A program made the position numbers and the translations under genes. Shown piece by piece: positions 12,401 to 23,639 of a DNA stretch of 64,000 nt. The notes beneath the pieces are model-generated. The model saw only the letters and a list, made by a program, of their open reading frames with translations. It ran no database searches and was not told the origin of the DNA. Within the stretch, counting starts at the first letter, position 1. Every line of letters starts with the position of its first letter. Origin of the DNA: Lamellibrachia columna (taxonomy: Eukaryota > Annelida > Polychaeta > Sabellida > Siboglinidae); NCBI GenBank assembly GCA_963662155.1, contig OY759263.1, forward strand, positions 33,791,602 through 33,855,601, given 5' to 3'.

Positions 12401-12897
12401 TGTAAAAAAACTAAAAATCGAGACGATTTGGTACGTATTGTCGTCAAAAACAGTCGCTTCACTTATTGAGTTTTCAGACATGGGTGATATTATATCATTG
12501 TCACTGGTACTGTCGTTGTCACCAGAACATCTATCACTATCACTCATATTGTCGATAATCCTGAGTACTTCACTTGGATCCATGATCAATCGTAATTGTA
12601 GCGCCATGGCTGCTTCATCCTTTTAAATTACACTTGCAGGTCTCAAACTAAAAATTTGCAGCACCATTACAACTAGGCAACGCCTACGTTATGCCTCTGT
12701 CGATCAACAGCTATACCCTCTCTATGGAGAAATAGAAAAGTTGCACCTGACTGTATATGACCACCCCTATGCTATCGCGCAATATACTGCGTGACCGATC
12801 TTTAATGGTTAATAGAACTTTGCCAACTCACAACCAAGTGCCAGAAACTAACTGTACAGTGTAGAACTAACACAAGTTTTTTAATTCCACATGACAC

Positions 12898-13085
12898 GGG
12901 GAGTGGTGGTATAATGGTCAGAGCACCCGACTGGCTATCGAGAGGATGGTGGTTCGGTTTCACCTGCCACCGTTTTGAAGCTTAGGGCAATTTCGTTCAC
13001 CCCGCTTTGTCTGCACGTCTCTCAGAAGAGACACTAGCCTTTCGTCCCTTCTACCTGGTTTCTATGACAGGGAGCAAAAGAATGT
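12898..13085 (+). mobile_element. tRNA-derived SINE
   Basis: TGGTATAATGG (about 12908) is a perfect A box and GGTTCGGTTTC is a decayed B box. The core CTTAGGGCAATTTCGTTCACC and the tail (AGAAGAGACACTAGCC, CCCTTCTACCTGGTTTCTATG, GGGAGCAAAAGA) match the reverse-strand copy at 36060-36254. Confidence 0.85.
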
Positions 13086-13159
13086 GTGAAAACCAGAGTT
13101 GACCCTGGGGCGGCCAGTTGACACTGGGGCTATATTTACAATGATGACAATGACTATGA

Positions 13160-13290
13160 TCAGAACATTTTCGTAAAATCCTACAATTTTGTTTTCGAGA
13201 AAATCAACATGGAAGATGCTGCCATCATATTTCCTAACAAACCAGATTCTCTCTTCGTACACCAGGGATCCTTCCATCATTGACATGTGT
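13160..13290 (-). repeat. Dispersed repeat, inverted partner of 748-890
   Basis: Read on the minus strand it shares ordered blocks with 748-890. The minus-strand frame here stays open for about 45 codons across the shared part (MSMMEGSLVYEERIWFVRKY and onward), which hints at an old coding sequence. No family is recognised. Confidence 0.5.
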
Positions 13291-13815
13291 ATATGTAATT
13301 ATGCTTTAGAAATTTACGCCTGCATACACTGTGCAGCAGAAGTATTGTAGTATACAAATGTGTTCTTTTCTCTGCTCATAAAAAATATCAGGGTGCAAAA
13401 AATCTTTGAAAGAGGATACTATCTCAATTCTCAAAATAATTAGCATTTTATTCATCTGTTATAAACCCAAAGAATAAGACAATGATCTGTCCCTAGGTGG
13501 AGAATAACAAAACCCCAGACTAGGGCAGACTGAACAATGGTATAACATTGAAATAGATAGGAGCATCAAACAATGGTAAATGTTAACAGAAAATATATTA
13601 CACTGTCTACCAGGTGTTGGAAATATCACATTACAAGAGAAACTATATTATCCAACACCACCAGCTGACTACAGAAGGGCAACAATCAACACACATCTGA
13701 GTGTGTTGCATTATTAAATAAACTGTCTTCACTGAATTAATTACAAGCAATACCAGATCCCACCTTGACCCTCAATCAATACAAACTATATGAAGACACC
13801 AGTGTTCCACTACAA

Positions 13816-13975
13816 TTACAGTATTTCACTAAAGGTCAACTACAATCACAGTACTTCACTAAAGGTCAATTACAATTACAGGACTTCACTAAAGGTCAAT
13901 TACAATTACAGTACTTCACTAAAGATCAACAACAACTACAGTACTTCACCAAAGGTCAACTATAATTTATAGTAC
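13816..13975. repeat. 30-bp minisatellite, about 5 copies
   Basis: The unit is CAGTACTTCACTAAAGGTCA followed by A(A/C)TACAATTA. 30 is divisible by three, so two overlapping plus-strand frames stay open; neither is accepted as a gene. Confidence 0.9.
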
Positions 13976-14509
13976 TACTAAGGTCAATTACAATTAGTGT
14001 TAAAAAAATAAATTACAATTACCATTCTTCATAAAGGGTCAACCTTGATGGTTCATACAACTATACTATTTTATAAAAACAGGATTACATGTACTGGTAT
14101 AATTACTGCTCATTTTTAAATAAGGTTTATATGAAATTCTGCCTTCTTGATGCCAATGTTTAATTACAATCACTTTGTAATTAATTACAAATTACAACTG
14201 AACCTAAACCTGGATGACAATAGTTTAAATGTGGTACCGTTTAAATAATCAGAGACATAATTATTAGAAAGAATTATTTAACATAAAACATTAGTGCAAG
14301 TTTTCAAATGTGAAATAATGATTAATTCATTGCCACAGTAACATGAGGCCAGCTGTGATGAGTCAGTCAGCTGTCATGGTTATGTAATCAGACAGCAGGG
14401 AGAAAGCATCTCCAGCAACAGATGTTGTTCCTTCAAGGCCAAGCCACATTAGCAAGTTTCTTGAGAACATTGTTAATTCAAGACCAAGCCACATTACAAG
14501 GTAAAGGTA

Positions 14510-14660
14510 AGTTCTTATACAGTGCAGCATCCAGTCCTTCAAAACACCCTAACCTTCACTCTTTGCAGTCCTGTTCATTCCAATGCCAACTTGACTTCTC
14601 TGGGAAGCATTCAGCTATGCTGAAATTACTGCACAAAGACTATTCGTTCACATACATACA
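14510..14660 (+). repeat. SINE-related dispersed repeat
   Basis: Shares ACAGTGCAGCATCCAGTCCTT, TGTTCATTCCAATGCCAACT and GACTTCTCTGGGAA with 44560-44725 and, in part, with 45470-45545. The 44560 copy carries GACTCAAAGCGCTTTACACT, a motif seen in SINE-type repeats of aquatic animals. Confidence 0.6.
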
Positions 14661-14800
14661 CCACCATATAGAGTAAGGAACTCATACAGCTGAATGAACT
14701 GAGGCAACGTTGAGTGAACAAGATTGTCCTAGCTTCAAAACAACATGCTCTCGATTGAGTTGATGTTCGAACCACTACACTACTATGTAAGGGGCAAGTT
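14661..14800 (-). mobile_element. tRNA-derived SINE, internally deleted
   Basis: On the minus strand TAGTGTAGTGG (14772-14782, A box) runs straight into a B-box-like GGTTCGAACATC, so the normal spacer between the boxes is lost. The core GAAGCTAGGACAATCTTGTT and GCCTCAGTTCATTCAGCTGT follow, as in the copy at 4084. Confidence 0.65.
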
Positions 14801-15681
14801 TCTTAGGAACGTATGCTTTTCCTTGAAGACCAACCCATATTAGTAAGGGGCTTGGTAAAGTGTTTTAAGCCAATTCTGTGTTAAAAGGGTTTATTCATTA
14901 TTGTTCAAATCTAGCTAGAAATTTCATTGGAAATGAACTGCAGCTACGCTGATGGATATATATGGATTAGTACAACAGAGCTACATCATTAATAATTTCC
15001 CTATAGACTGACTAACGTGTTCAATTTATGTCTGTGATTAGGCCATGCGAACAAACCACTGAGCAAATCTAGCCATGTAAAATAAAGTGTGCAAATTCCG
15101 ATAATGAACACATTCATACGGTGTACAACAAAAAACTGGCTCGAAAGTGACAACGCTATTGGGATGTCACTCGTAGTAAGGACATTACCCTGTCTTTTAA
15201 CAAGGCGTTGATGCAATCAGACAAGAAACACAGATGGCAACATGGAAATTTTAATGCCTGAAATGAGGGACACAACAGAATTGTGACAACCTGGGAACAG
15301 TGGGCCTACTCTACTAAAGACAATGGATTCAGGATAATGGGAGACGCCATGTACAAATTCAATGGTTTACATTGATTCAGGACACTTAAGAAGAATTGAG
15401 CAGCCATAGAAACTTAGTTTCTATCATGCCCGTGGTGACTTCAATCATTGTACATACATGTGACAAGTTTCCACTTTGGTGTTATACCACGCAGGATACA
15501 TTTAGCCTACAATTTACGAGTCTGTGCATTAATCTAGTCAGCAGTGCCAAGCTGTGCCACCATTTGTGTAAAGTTCTACTAATACACCAGCGACATGTAA
15601 ATTATAACATCATCGTCATTGGGCGTCTGCTGCAGGCGTATGTGATCATAACCCTCCATTTCCCATGATCACAGTGGTCTA
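14801..15681. other. No gene recognised
   Basis: Spacer without supported exons, RNA genes or strong repeats. Confidence 0.4.
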
Positions 15682-15864
15682 CTAACAGTTGTGGTACGCT
15701 CTTTCCTCTGGCCAGGCTGCTAGACCACGAAGGATTTGAATTCTGTGCCGACCTATGCTTCTCTTCCTGTTGTCACTAGTTAGGTGTTCTCTCATCTTGT
15801 GGCCTGTAATTTCTGCTTGTCTTTTCCTGACATTGCACAGCTTCCCTGTACTGTTTGCTGTCAA
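15682..15864 (-). pseudogene. LINE 3' end remnant, C terminus of the polymerase ORF
   Basis: The minus-strand frame gives VRKRQAEITGHKMRE, then SIGRHRIQILRGLAAW. This matches the conserved C-terminal tail of many non-LTR polymerases (..RQ.FGHVMR.. and ..RGRQRM..L..L). It is a different lineage from the 11175 fragment. Only about 60 codons survive. Confidence 0.6.
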
Positions 15865-17879
15865 AGAATTTCTTTATTACTTTTCTTTTTCTCAAGAATC
15901 ACAATAATGTTACTTATGGTCTGAGCTGTTGTCACTGATCATGTTTGACACCTATATAGCAGTGTGGGCTTTATAGGACATTTGCAGGCCACATATTCTC
16001 AAGTTATGACCGTCTCCATTTGTCACATTATTACAGAAAAAATCTAGGCAGATGTATGGGACCAGATATACAGTTGGTGCCTCATGCTAGCTTGATGGGT
16101 TTTTGTGCACTGCCATTTCCAATTTTTAAAAGGGGTTTCAAGACAGGTAATTGAATAGCTTCTGGTAATTGAATAGCTTCAGTCTTTTTTCATAAGTTTG
16201 ATTATGTCACAGTTTATCGTTTACGATCTAACACTATCGCATCTGTTGTTCTTGCTTCAAGGCACTACCAGTACATCAACACGGCTTTTAACTCAAGCAG
16301 GATCACCTGATTGAATTTAACACATAATTTAGATTTGATAGTTATAAATAGTTATAACTAGCTAGCCCCTACAAATCTCCAGAGGAGACATGTTCACGGG
16401 GGATGTAAAATAAAAAGTAGAATTTAAATAAAATTAAATAACGTTAACATAACTTTTAATTACACACAAATTATAAATACATGTATATGAAACTGGCATA
16501 ACATAAAAATTATATTAATTAGTTATTGTACAGTTATTATGAATCTTCTCCTTCGTTGCCCCTCCAAACCAACTCTAGCTTCCCATGCTCCCTCCACCAC
16601 TCACAACTCCCCATTTGTTCCTACACTTAGTAGGAGACATTGCCGCTAATGAATCAACTGTACATCCAGGCCTCATCTTGCTGCCACATGAAGCTTGGGC
16701 TTGTGCAAATCCATGTTGCCTAAGGCTGCTCTGAGCACTGTATTTAATGAGCACCTGGAAATAAATATTTATGGGATTCCAATGACAACGAATATATACA
16801 GTTTTTTGTGCATTAATTGCACCAAAACCGTGTGCGTCTTCCTATTTATGTAGGTCTGTCAGGGTGTGAAAAAAACGTACTTCTATTATTTATATCTCAT
16901 TATTTAACCAAAAAATTCAGACTAATTCCACATTTGCATTGGTGCTTAGAATGTTAACATTTACACATTCATAGATTTAACAAGATTTAACAAGATTTGC
17001 CATCCAAGCCAAAGGCCCAGATGGCAAGTGGACAAGGAAGCCATTGGCTTATCGAGAGTCCAACAATGTTCATCATACAAAGCATACTAAAGGGAACGAG
17101 GATCATGGCCCACACACTAATTTGATGTTGGTCGCCTGCGAAACATGACCATCATAACGTCATCAATCTGGAAAATTATAAACATTTTTAAAGTACAAAT
17201 TCATGAAGGGGGTAGTCTGAGAATTAGTACGAATAACCCATCAAACACCAAATGACAGCCTTGTTTTCATCCATCCCTAATTACCCTCCGTGTGTGTAGG
17301 GAATTTACCTGCACTAGCACACACCTAAAACAGTAACCATCTTCCCACATAGCCCCATCCAGAGGCCACCCTGGATCCTAGCAGGCAAAAGGACTGAGTG
17401 AGGTTGTAAACATTCCACCTGTTATAAACATACTGGTGACCCTGTTAGCAAACAGAGTGGGGAATTAGGCAGGTGTACTGGTGCAAGCGCCCCAAGACAA
17501 CCTCTGTACACAAGTCATAACCTCAGTGATAATCAATGTATGTTGTCTTAAGCCGGTCATGCTGTTCACAGCTGCCAATGCGGAACTAAGTTAATTTAAA
17601 GTCATTCAGGGTTACAACTTAACCAATTAGCTTCCCCTGACAGCAGACCAGCAGCCAAATGATGGAATGAAATAAGGTTGTCACTGTTGAAATATAAATA
17701 CAGAGTGAACAATAGTATTTTCTGAAGTTATTTTAAGCCACTTTAACTTGATTTAATCTGTTAAATATTCAGCATTGCACAGCAGTTTCTTCAACATCAT
17801 CTAAATGCATTATACAATGATGATCAGTTGTTACATTGTAACTGTTTGTATCCATGGCAACTGCAGGTAATCAGCCTAC
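15865..17879. other. Probable kinesin intron/intergenic DNA
   Basis: No exon of the minus-strand kinesin was found here. A short SINE tail (TGTATTTAATGAGCACCTGG) lies at about 16735, and the dispersed repeat at 16975 is listed separately. The rest is AT-rich. Confidence 0.45.
16975..17075 (+). repeat. Dispersed repeat 'TTTAACAAGATTTGCCATCC' copy 1
   Basis: About 95 bp nearly identical to 60779-60880 and clearly related to 62270-62390 on the minus strand. Shared landmarks are AACAAGATTTGCCATCCAAG, AGGCCCAGATGGCAA.TGGAC and GGCTTATCGAGAG.CCAACA. A shorter relative may lie at 25850-25905. It contains the inverted words GCCATC and GATGGC, and the type is unknown (SINE or MITE). Confidence 0.8.
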
Positions 17880-19637
17880 CTGTCTTTGTTGAATGCTACT
17901 GACGGGTGGAACAATATCGTCTGGTCTTTCTCCATGTCAACGACACATTTTGCACCAAGATCAATCTCTGGAAGAGTATACAAACATGTGAAGTTGATAA
18001 CACAGTAAGCAATTTGTGTGATGCTACAACAGCTAATATGTGATAGAAATAATCATATCACTTATTCCAAAGATAAAGGTCAGCTATCTTTCAAAATAAT
18101 GTAACTTAGCTAGTTAGTCTGTTTATAAAATTATAATATACAAGTAATACAACACCAGAATTTTTTTTATAAACAACAGTCTGCTGTGTGATTGAAAAGC
18201 CAGAATGGAAATTAATTAAAAAAAACATAACATAATCTTAACTTTGCCAACTGTATTTTCAATGTTCAAGAAATTACAACTGGTTTTCCAATCCCATACC
18301 ACAAATTCTAATTCAGTGTCCTTAGAAGGGACACATTGTTTAATATGAACATAATTTTATTTTCTGTCCATAACATCTCATTTGTGTCAACCAAATTTCA
18401 TAAGAAATGGAATAACAACAATTTAGACTATTTCATAAAAAAATTATGCCTACATTTTTTTTGAGGAGCTGCATCCAGACCATTCTCATAAGCAATGCCA
18501 TGTTACATACATATTTCTGTTTTTTTAATATATATCCTCACTACCAGTTATGGCAGTTTCTACTAATTATTTATTTATGAGTGGGTATGGCAGGAAGTGG
18601 GATGTTGGCCCTAAATATTGGTGGGAAGTGGGAGGTTGACTTAAAAATTAAGTGGGATTGGTGGGAGGTGGTTTCTCAAAATTGTAGATGGGAGGTAGGC
18701 CACTAAAACAGGTGACAGATGGGAGGTTGCGACCCCTGCCACACCCCCCCCACACATTTATGTCAGATGAATGTTTACGTGAAGAGGAAAGGAAGTCTGC
18801 AAATATGGCGGAGGCACAACACAATAATATATAGAAGTAAACAAAATTAGGATGGAATTAACTGAACATGAAAGTGTAACAACACGTAGAGTGGAAAACA
18901 TGTGCAATGATAAACGCATTCTATAAAAGCATAGAAAACATTTAGAGGGACTCTGAATGGGTGTTACTGTATAATTAATGCAGTGTACATGAGGAAAATA
19001 TTTGTGCATGACCTAGATCATTACCCTATAAATATAAGCAATCACACAATCCATTTTTAAAACAAATATTTTAAATGTTCATTAAAACATATACCACTCA
19101 ATAAAATACTGTTTCAATTGAAACGTAAAATTGTCTATCTTGGCTTGCCTAGGCTAGGGCTAGGCTAAGCTAGGCTATACTGCCTATAGCCTTATACCGG
19201 TCGGTAAGTTATGTATCCATCATAACTAATAGTATACAATTGCTGATTCTAAATAACGTAATCAATGGCAACAATGTTGGTCAACACATAACATCAGCTG
19301 TTATCTTTTGTTTATCTGCGATGGTCACGCACTTCGCCGCATCGTGATGTGATTCATTCAACGATGAATAGGTTATTGACTATACTGTAGTTATAAAATC
19401 AAAGGTTTGGCGTTCCGCTACCACATTATCATATAACTAAAACCGATGCCCTTTGCCATAAATCAAACCGACTACCCCCAGGCGCAAGGTGGATCTGATA
19501 AGCGAGGGAACAGAAAACTACACATGACAGTTAATTGTGTGTGAACTGTCAGTCGTGGGACATCATGCGTCGTACGTACCTCGGCGGTTGAAGGGGCGAA
19601 CGCGCACAGCCACCTTCACCTTGTCTATAGAACCCAT
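17880..19637 (-). CDS. Kinesin-3 motor protein, KIF13-like, first two coding exons (partial)
   Basis: Microtubule motor with an N-terminal ATPase head; KIF13/kinesin-73 members carry membrane cargo and polarity factors toward microtubule plus ends. Exon 1 (19637 down to 19580) encodes MGSIDKVKVAVRVRPFNRR, the opening beta-strand of kinesin heads with the diagnostic VAVRVRPFN motif, and ends in phase 1 at G|GTACGT. Exon 2 (17967 down to 17880) follows a TTCCAG acceptor and encodes EIDLGAKCVVDMEKDQTI, then LFHPSVAFNKD, ending AG|GTAGGC. The KCVV.ME..QT pattern fits KIF13 better than KIF1 or KIF16. The phases join correctly. The P-loop exon and everything downstream were not found to the left, so the next intron is at least 17.8 kb or I missed an exon. 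The subfamily call rests on only 48 residues. Confidence 0.82.
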
Positions 19638-19789
19638 AATCGTAGTATATTCTAACAACTACAGCATACTATGAATATTATATATATCTGGTTTATAGCT
19701 TGTGCAAAGTAACGTTTCTGTGCTCTCGGTTAACGCCATAATCCGGCCGAATAAACAGGCAACACATGTCAACACTTTCTCCGGCCGAC

Positions 19790-19802
19790 AGGCGCCATTT
19801 TG
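19790..19802 (-). promoter_or_regulatory. YY1-like core promoter motif upstream of the kinesin
   Basis: On the minus strand this reads CAAAATGGCGCCT, close to the YY1-type element (CAAAATGGCGGC) that often sits at or just after transcription starts of TATA-less animal genes. It lies about 155 bp upstream of the kinesin ATG in the correct orientation. The surrounding 19550-19880 is richer in GC and CpG than its neighbours. Confidence 0.4.
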
Positions 19803-20135
19803 ATCTGCTGGTGACTCAACAGCTGAACGGCAGGCGGCGCTTCTTCGCGGTTCGTCAAAGCCAGGTGCGACAACACGTGCTCCTTCTAGCGTGCGTTGCT
19901 GTGACTATTGTTGTATCTGGATAATGTCTGGAGGAGGGAGTAGAGGTGGACTACTGTCATTGCTATAACAGTGGTTGTGGTGGTAGTGATGATGGTTGCA
20001 AACTATAGCAATGTACAGTGTATTACAAATACTTTGCATTTTTAAGTATTGCAACTACCTACGATACTGTATTATACATAACAAAAGTATTGCAAAAAAA
20101 TAGTATTGCACCCATCCATGAAATGTGGATCAGTA

Positions 20136-20852
20136 GGGGAAGGCAGTGTTAATTGAGCCACTGGATTAGTTGAGCCACCCATGTTTCCCAAGAAACCACA
20201 GAAGCGACATTTACGTTATACCACCCATTGTTTTGTCACAACGGTCAGAAAGTGTGAGTTAAAAGAATGTATTTCAGTGATTATGATTAATGTTTGCTGG
20301 TGTGTAAACTATCAACGCATGTGACCAGACTTTATTGTCTGTGCACTTACAAATGGTTTAGCCATGCACATGGAAGAAGATTATTTACATCACTTCGCAC
20401 AGTAATGAGAAGTTAATTAAAAAAACTTAACTATTGAAACTGCTACAAGGCAACATATTAGCAGTTAGTTGCACGATAAGTCTATTTTACATAAGTGTGT
20501 CGACTTATTAATAAAGCATGTAGACTTGTCAGAGACGTGTTGTACCCAGTGGGTAGATGTGTTGGCTGAGTTGTTATTACATTTTAGAACACGGCCTACG
20601 TAAATTATACAAATAAACCATTTACCCAACTTACGCTACACTGTGGCTCAACTTATCCCACATTAAGTGTTAGTTGAGCCAGCTTACCAACTCTATTTGA
20701 ATCAGCTGCATACTATATGTATTATCTTGGCATGAAATTATCTACGAATAATCATAGTTTATGTGATTAAAATTTTTTTTTACTTTTGAATATGATTGTG
20801 CCCTAGATATAAAAAGAATAAAAAATATGGCTCAATTAACACTGCCTTCCCC
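20136..20852. mobile_element. MITE with TA target duplication and about 25-bp terminal inverted repeats
   Basis: The left end, GGGGAAGGCAGTGTTAATTG then AGCCA, is matched base for base in reverse complement at the right end (20828-20852). TA flanks both ends (20134-20135 and 20853-20854). GGCTCAACT/AGTTGAGCC words recur inside both halves. TA duplication plus these termini fits the Tc1/mariner-pogo superfamily. No transposase is visible inside. A decayed pogo-type transposase lies about 0.8 kb downstream and could be a related autonomous lineage, but no shared ends were shown. Confidence 0.85.
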
Positions 20853-21165
20853 TACAGATCGCGAGAGCTAGAAAGGGAAGACAGCTCAGCAGCAACAGAA
20901 AGGCACAGTGAGTACAGAGAATGTCGCAGGCAAGCAGGCAGTACGTTCAAGAAGAAAGTGTTAATAGTCAGCGACAAGACGAGACGAGAAAAAGAACACT
21001 GACAGACATTATGAATAGACCGGTGTGTTTATCTAGGCATGACTGAGAACATGATTTGCAATACCAACAAGACAGCATGAACAAAATGCATTATTAGCCT
21101 AACCATGTACATTCGTTTTATTCTTTGCTTTATGAATAAATTAAGCGTAAAGACTAATTTAGTGT

Positions 21166-21192
21166 GTGTGTGTGTGTGCGTGCGTGCGTGCC

Positions 21193-21240
<48 letters not shown>

Positions 21241-21242
21241 TG
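21166..21242. repeat. (TG)n then (TGCG)n microsatellite
   Basis: A TG run followed by about 16 TGCG units. It produces spurious Cys/Val and Ala/Arg/His frames on both strands. Confidence 0.97.
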
Positions 21243-21689
21243 TTCGTGTACGTGCGAACATGTCTCACATAGAAACATACCTGTTTGCTTTGATAATGAA
21301 ATTATTTATTCCGCTGATGATACAATTATGTATACTTGTATGTGAACTTTACTTACGTAAATAGTATCGTCATACTATGGTGAAACGGACGAGTGGGTTC
21401 TTCCGATCTTGAGTGAGTGTGACTGTACGCTGCACTGACGGCAGACAAACACACGCGTAATTAAAACTATAGACCCTTGTTTAATAAACACGGAGGGCAG
21501 AACGCAATAAAGCGTCAACTCGTAGTTCTCACATAGAACTAGTATACCCGTCATGACTGTACTCCACTGGGTATATACATTTTTGACGGATGAGAACTTT
21601 CCGAAGTTCTTGATTTCAAGCATCACATGAAGCATTGAAAGGAATCAACAGTTTTCATGATACTTGATAATCATGCCTCTCGCTTAGCC

Positions 21690-22945
21690 ACATAAGTCCT
21701 AGATATGCACATGGATTACAGCCCTTGGGTCTTTCTGTGGTTTGGTCCACTGAAGAAAAGAATCTCGAAAGCTCGACAAAATTGGATGCGCAATTACCCA
21801 GGTCAACATATGACAATCTATGAGACAAAAGGCATTGTTGGAGAAGCTTGGAAAGACTCTTCAACTGTACGGTACATTACAGCTGGAAAAAGCTGGACTC
21901 GTCCTTTTCAATCGGGGCATCTTCATTCGCCTAGACTTTGCTCCATCACCGGTCACAGATCGAAAATGACCCAATCCCTTTGTCCGAGTGATGTGACAGA
22001 CAACCAGGGCCTGCCAACCGATGACCCTACTCAACATTCGCAGCCTGGCACAAGCACTACCAGTTGTCGCAAGAAGGCATTGGAGATCAACAGACATATA
22101 TCCTCAAACCGCAACCGAACTCCCAGGCAAGATCGTCAGTGAGAGAGGGGATGGCCATTACATCATTCATGCTGCTATTCTCTGTCTCCAAAAAAGGCAG
22201 AGAAGAATATAACACACAACCAGCTATGTGACCGAAGTCGTCTTTCATAACGATCACTACGAAAACTTTGCAACCGACGACCCAGATATTGTCAAAGAAA
22301 TTTGCAAGTTCTTCATTGACAAGGATTATAATATAGATACATGTGACTTTCTTTTGCCACATTGGCAAAATAGCTTGAGACCACAGTGAACATATTTCAA
22401 AATCAAGAAGAAACAAAGCAATGTTTTGAGATCAACCTGACACAAAGACATGGAAAGGTAACACCAAAATATACCATCCACTTCGTTCGCAGAGGCGATG
22501 GACCTGATGCCCATTACTCGGCTCTACTCCATTCAAAGCAACCACAGACCCTTGCCGAGCTTCCTCTTACGTTCTCATCCGAAGTCGTGCAATCACTCCC
22601 AAAATGCCCATCCAAGAGTCCAAGCCACGAGAGGAAGAAGCTATATAGAACATCGGCAATATTGACAGACCCGCAACTGAAAAAAACCGCATTGGAAGAG
22701 GAACAAAAGGCCGTCAAAAAAACTGTCACACAAAATTTACATCGAGTGGTCAGTCTGGGAAAGAAAAACGAGCCAAAGACGGAGAGAAGACAAAGACAAA
22801 TGCAAAGAGATCACTGTCATACGAAGAGGATGAAGTTTGCTTTGTTCGGGAAGGGAAGAGGGGAAGAATGGATCGAGTGCACAGACTGTAAGAATTTGGC
22901 TCATGTGGCGTGCGCAGGCTTTGGGAACGTGCGCAGGCTTTGGTC
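21690..22945 (+). pseudogene. Decayed pogo/Tigger-type transposase with an embedded OTU-like protease region and C-terminal zinc finger
   Basis: Three segments in shifting frames. (1) 21705-21955: end of a DDE-type transposase, with GPLKKRISKARQNWMRNYPG, then IYETKGIVGEAW and, after a frameshift, GLVLFNRGIFIRLDFAPSPV, the usual closing motifs of pogo/Tigger proteins. (2) About 22135-22565: SERGDGHYIIHAA, HYENFATDDPDIVKEICKFF, and DGPDAHYSALL, which follow the order of an OTU cysteine protease (GDG.C box, middle helices, terminal catalytic H). The expected catalytic Cys is Tyr here (GDGHY). (3) 22550-22940: a basic linker (RTSAILTDPQLKK) and a zinc-binding end, EEWIECTDCKNLAHVACAGF, typical of pogo-type C termini. 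At least three frameshifts and internal stops make it non-functional. The N-terminal helix-turn-helix and first catalytic residues are absent. Confidence 0.75.
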
Positions 22946-23024
22946 CGACCTACCTGTCACTGCTGTGATTCTGACCCGGACTCTATTTACTTATGATGAC
23001 GCATACTTATTCAGACCTCTGAGG

Positions 23025-23500
23025 TGAAATGCTCAGAATCACTTGTGACCATAAACCCACCAACGTACTACAGTGACGTATTCAGGATCTCGCGGGGGGG
23101 GGGGCAAAGTGGGACAAGCTTAGTCACCCATTAGTTTACCATTCTACCAAGTATAGCGGCGCAATGGAAAAACATGGAAAAATATTTTTAATTAAGCCAT
23201 GGGGCGGGGCATGGCCCAATGCCCCCCCCCAAATATGCATGCACTCTTACAAAGACTTTCATTTTCTAATTTTATAGTGTTTTTTCTAGTCAAAACAATG
23301 ACCACATCAGATCGTTTTGTTTTCACCGTTTTATAGTCGATGCAGTGTCAACTCTTTACTTTTTGTTTCTTGTGTGTTTGTTTGTTTGTTTGCTTTGTTT
23401 CCTAGTAAAAAAGTTGTGAGGATTTTAAATTTCTAACAGAAATGTTTGTCACAACCATAACGTTTTTGACATAAAAACAAAACAAAACTGCAATGTTCTG
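23025..23500 (+). repeat. 3' non-coding tail of the pogo-type element, second copy at 60405-60690
   Basis: Blocks shared with 60405-60690: AAATGCTCAG, CACTTGTGA.CATAAACCCAC, TTTTAGTGTTATTTTCTAGTC-like sequence, GATG.AGTG.CAA, GTGAGGATTTTAA.TTTCTA, CAGAA.TGT. It starts directly after the zinc-finger codons. An interrupting GC-rich segment (23085-23235) has a G-run near its left end and a C-run near its right, absent from the 60405 copy, so it may be a nested insertion. Confidence 0.7.
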
Positions 23501-23639
23501 GTGTATTTTCGGTTCAAAGTATCTGTGGGGCGAATTTGCCTCGGCTCCTGGGCAGACTTGCCCATGCTCGGGTAGGTCTTCATCTTCACATTCATCCCTT
23601 GACCGGGTGGTCGTAGGGGTGCTATTCACATATATTTAT

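Noticed and set aside
12371..12607. Minus-strand acidic frame (SDSDRCSGDNDSTSDND)
   Set aside because: Might be a transposase N terminus, but no following domain was found; mentioned only as support for a piggyBac idea.
20796..21002. Charged frame ending RREKEH after the MITE
   Set aside because: Starts inside the MITE end; vaguely like low-complexity basic regions of some transposons but too short to call.
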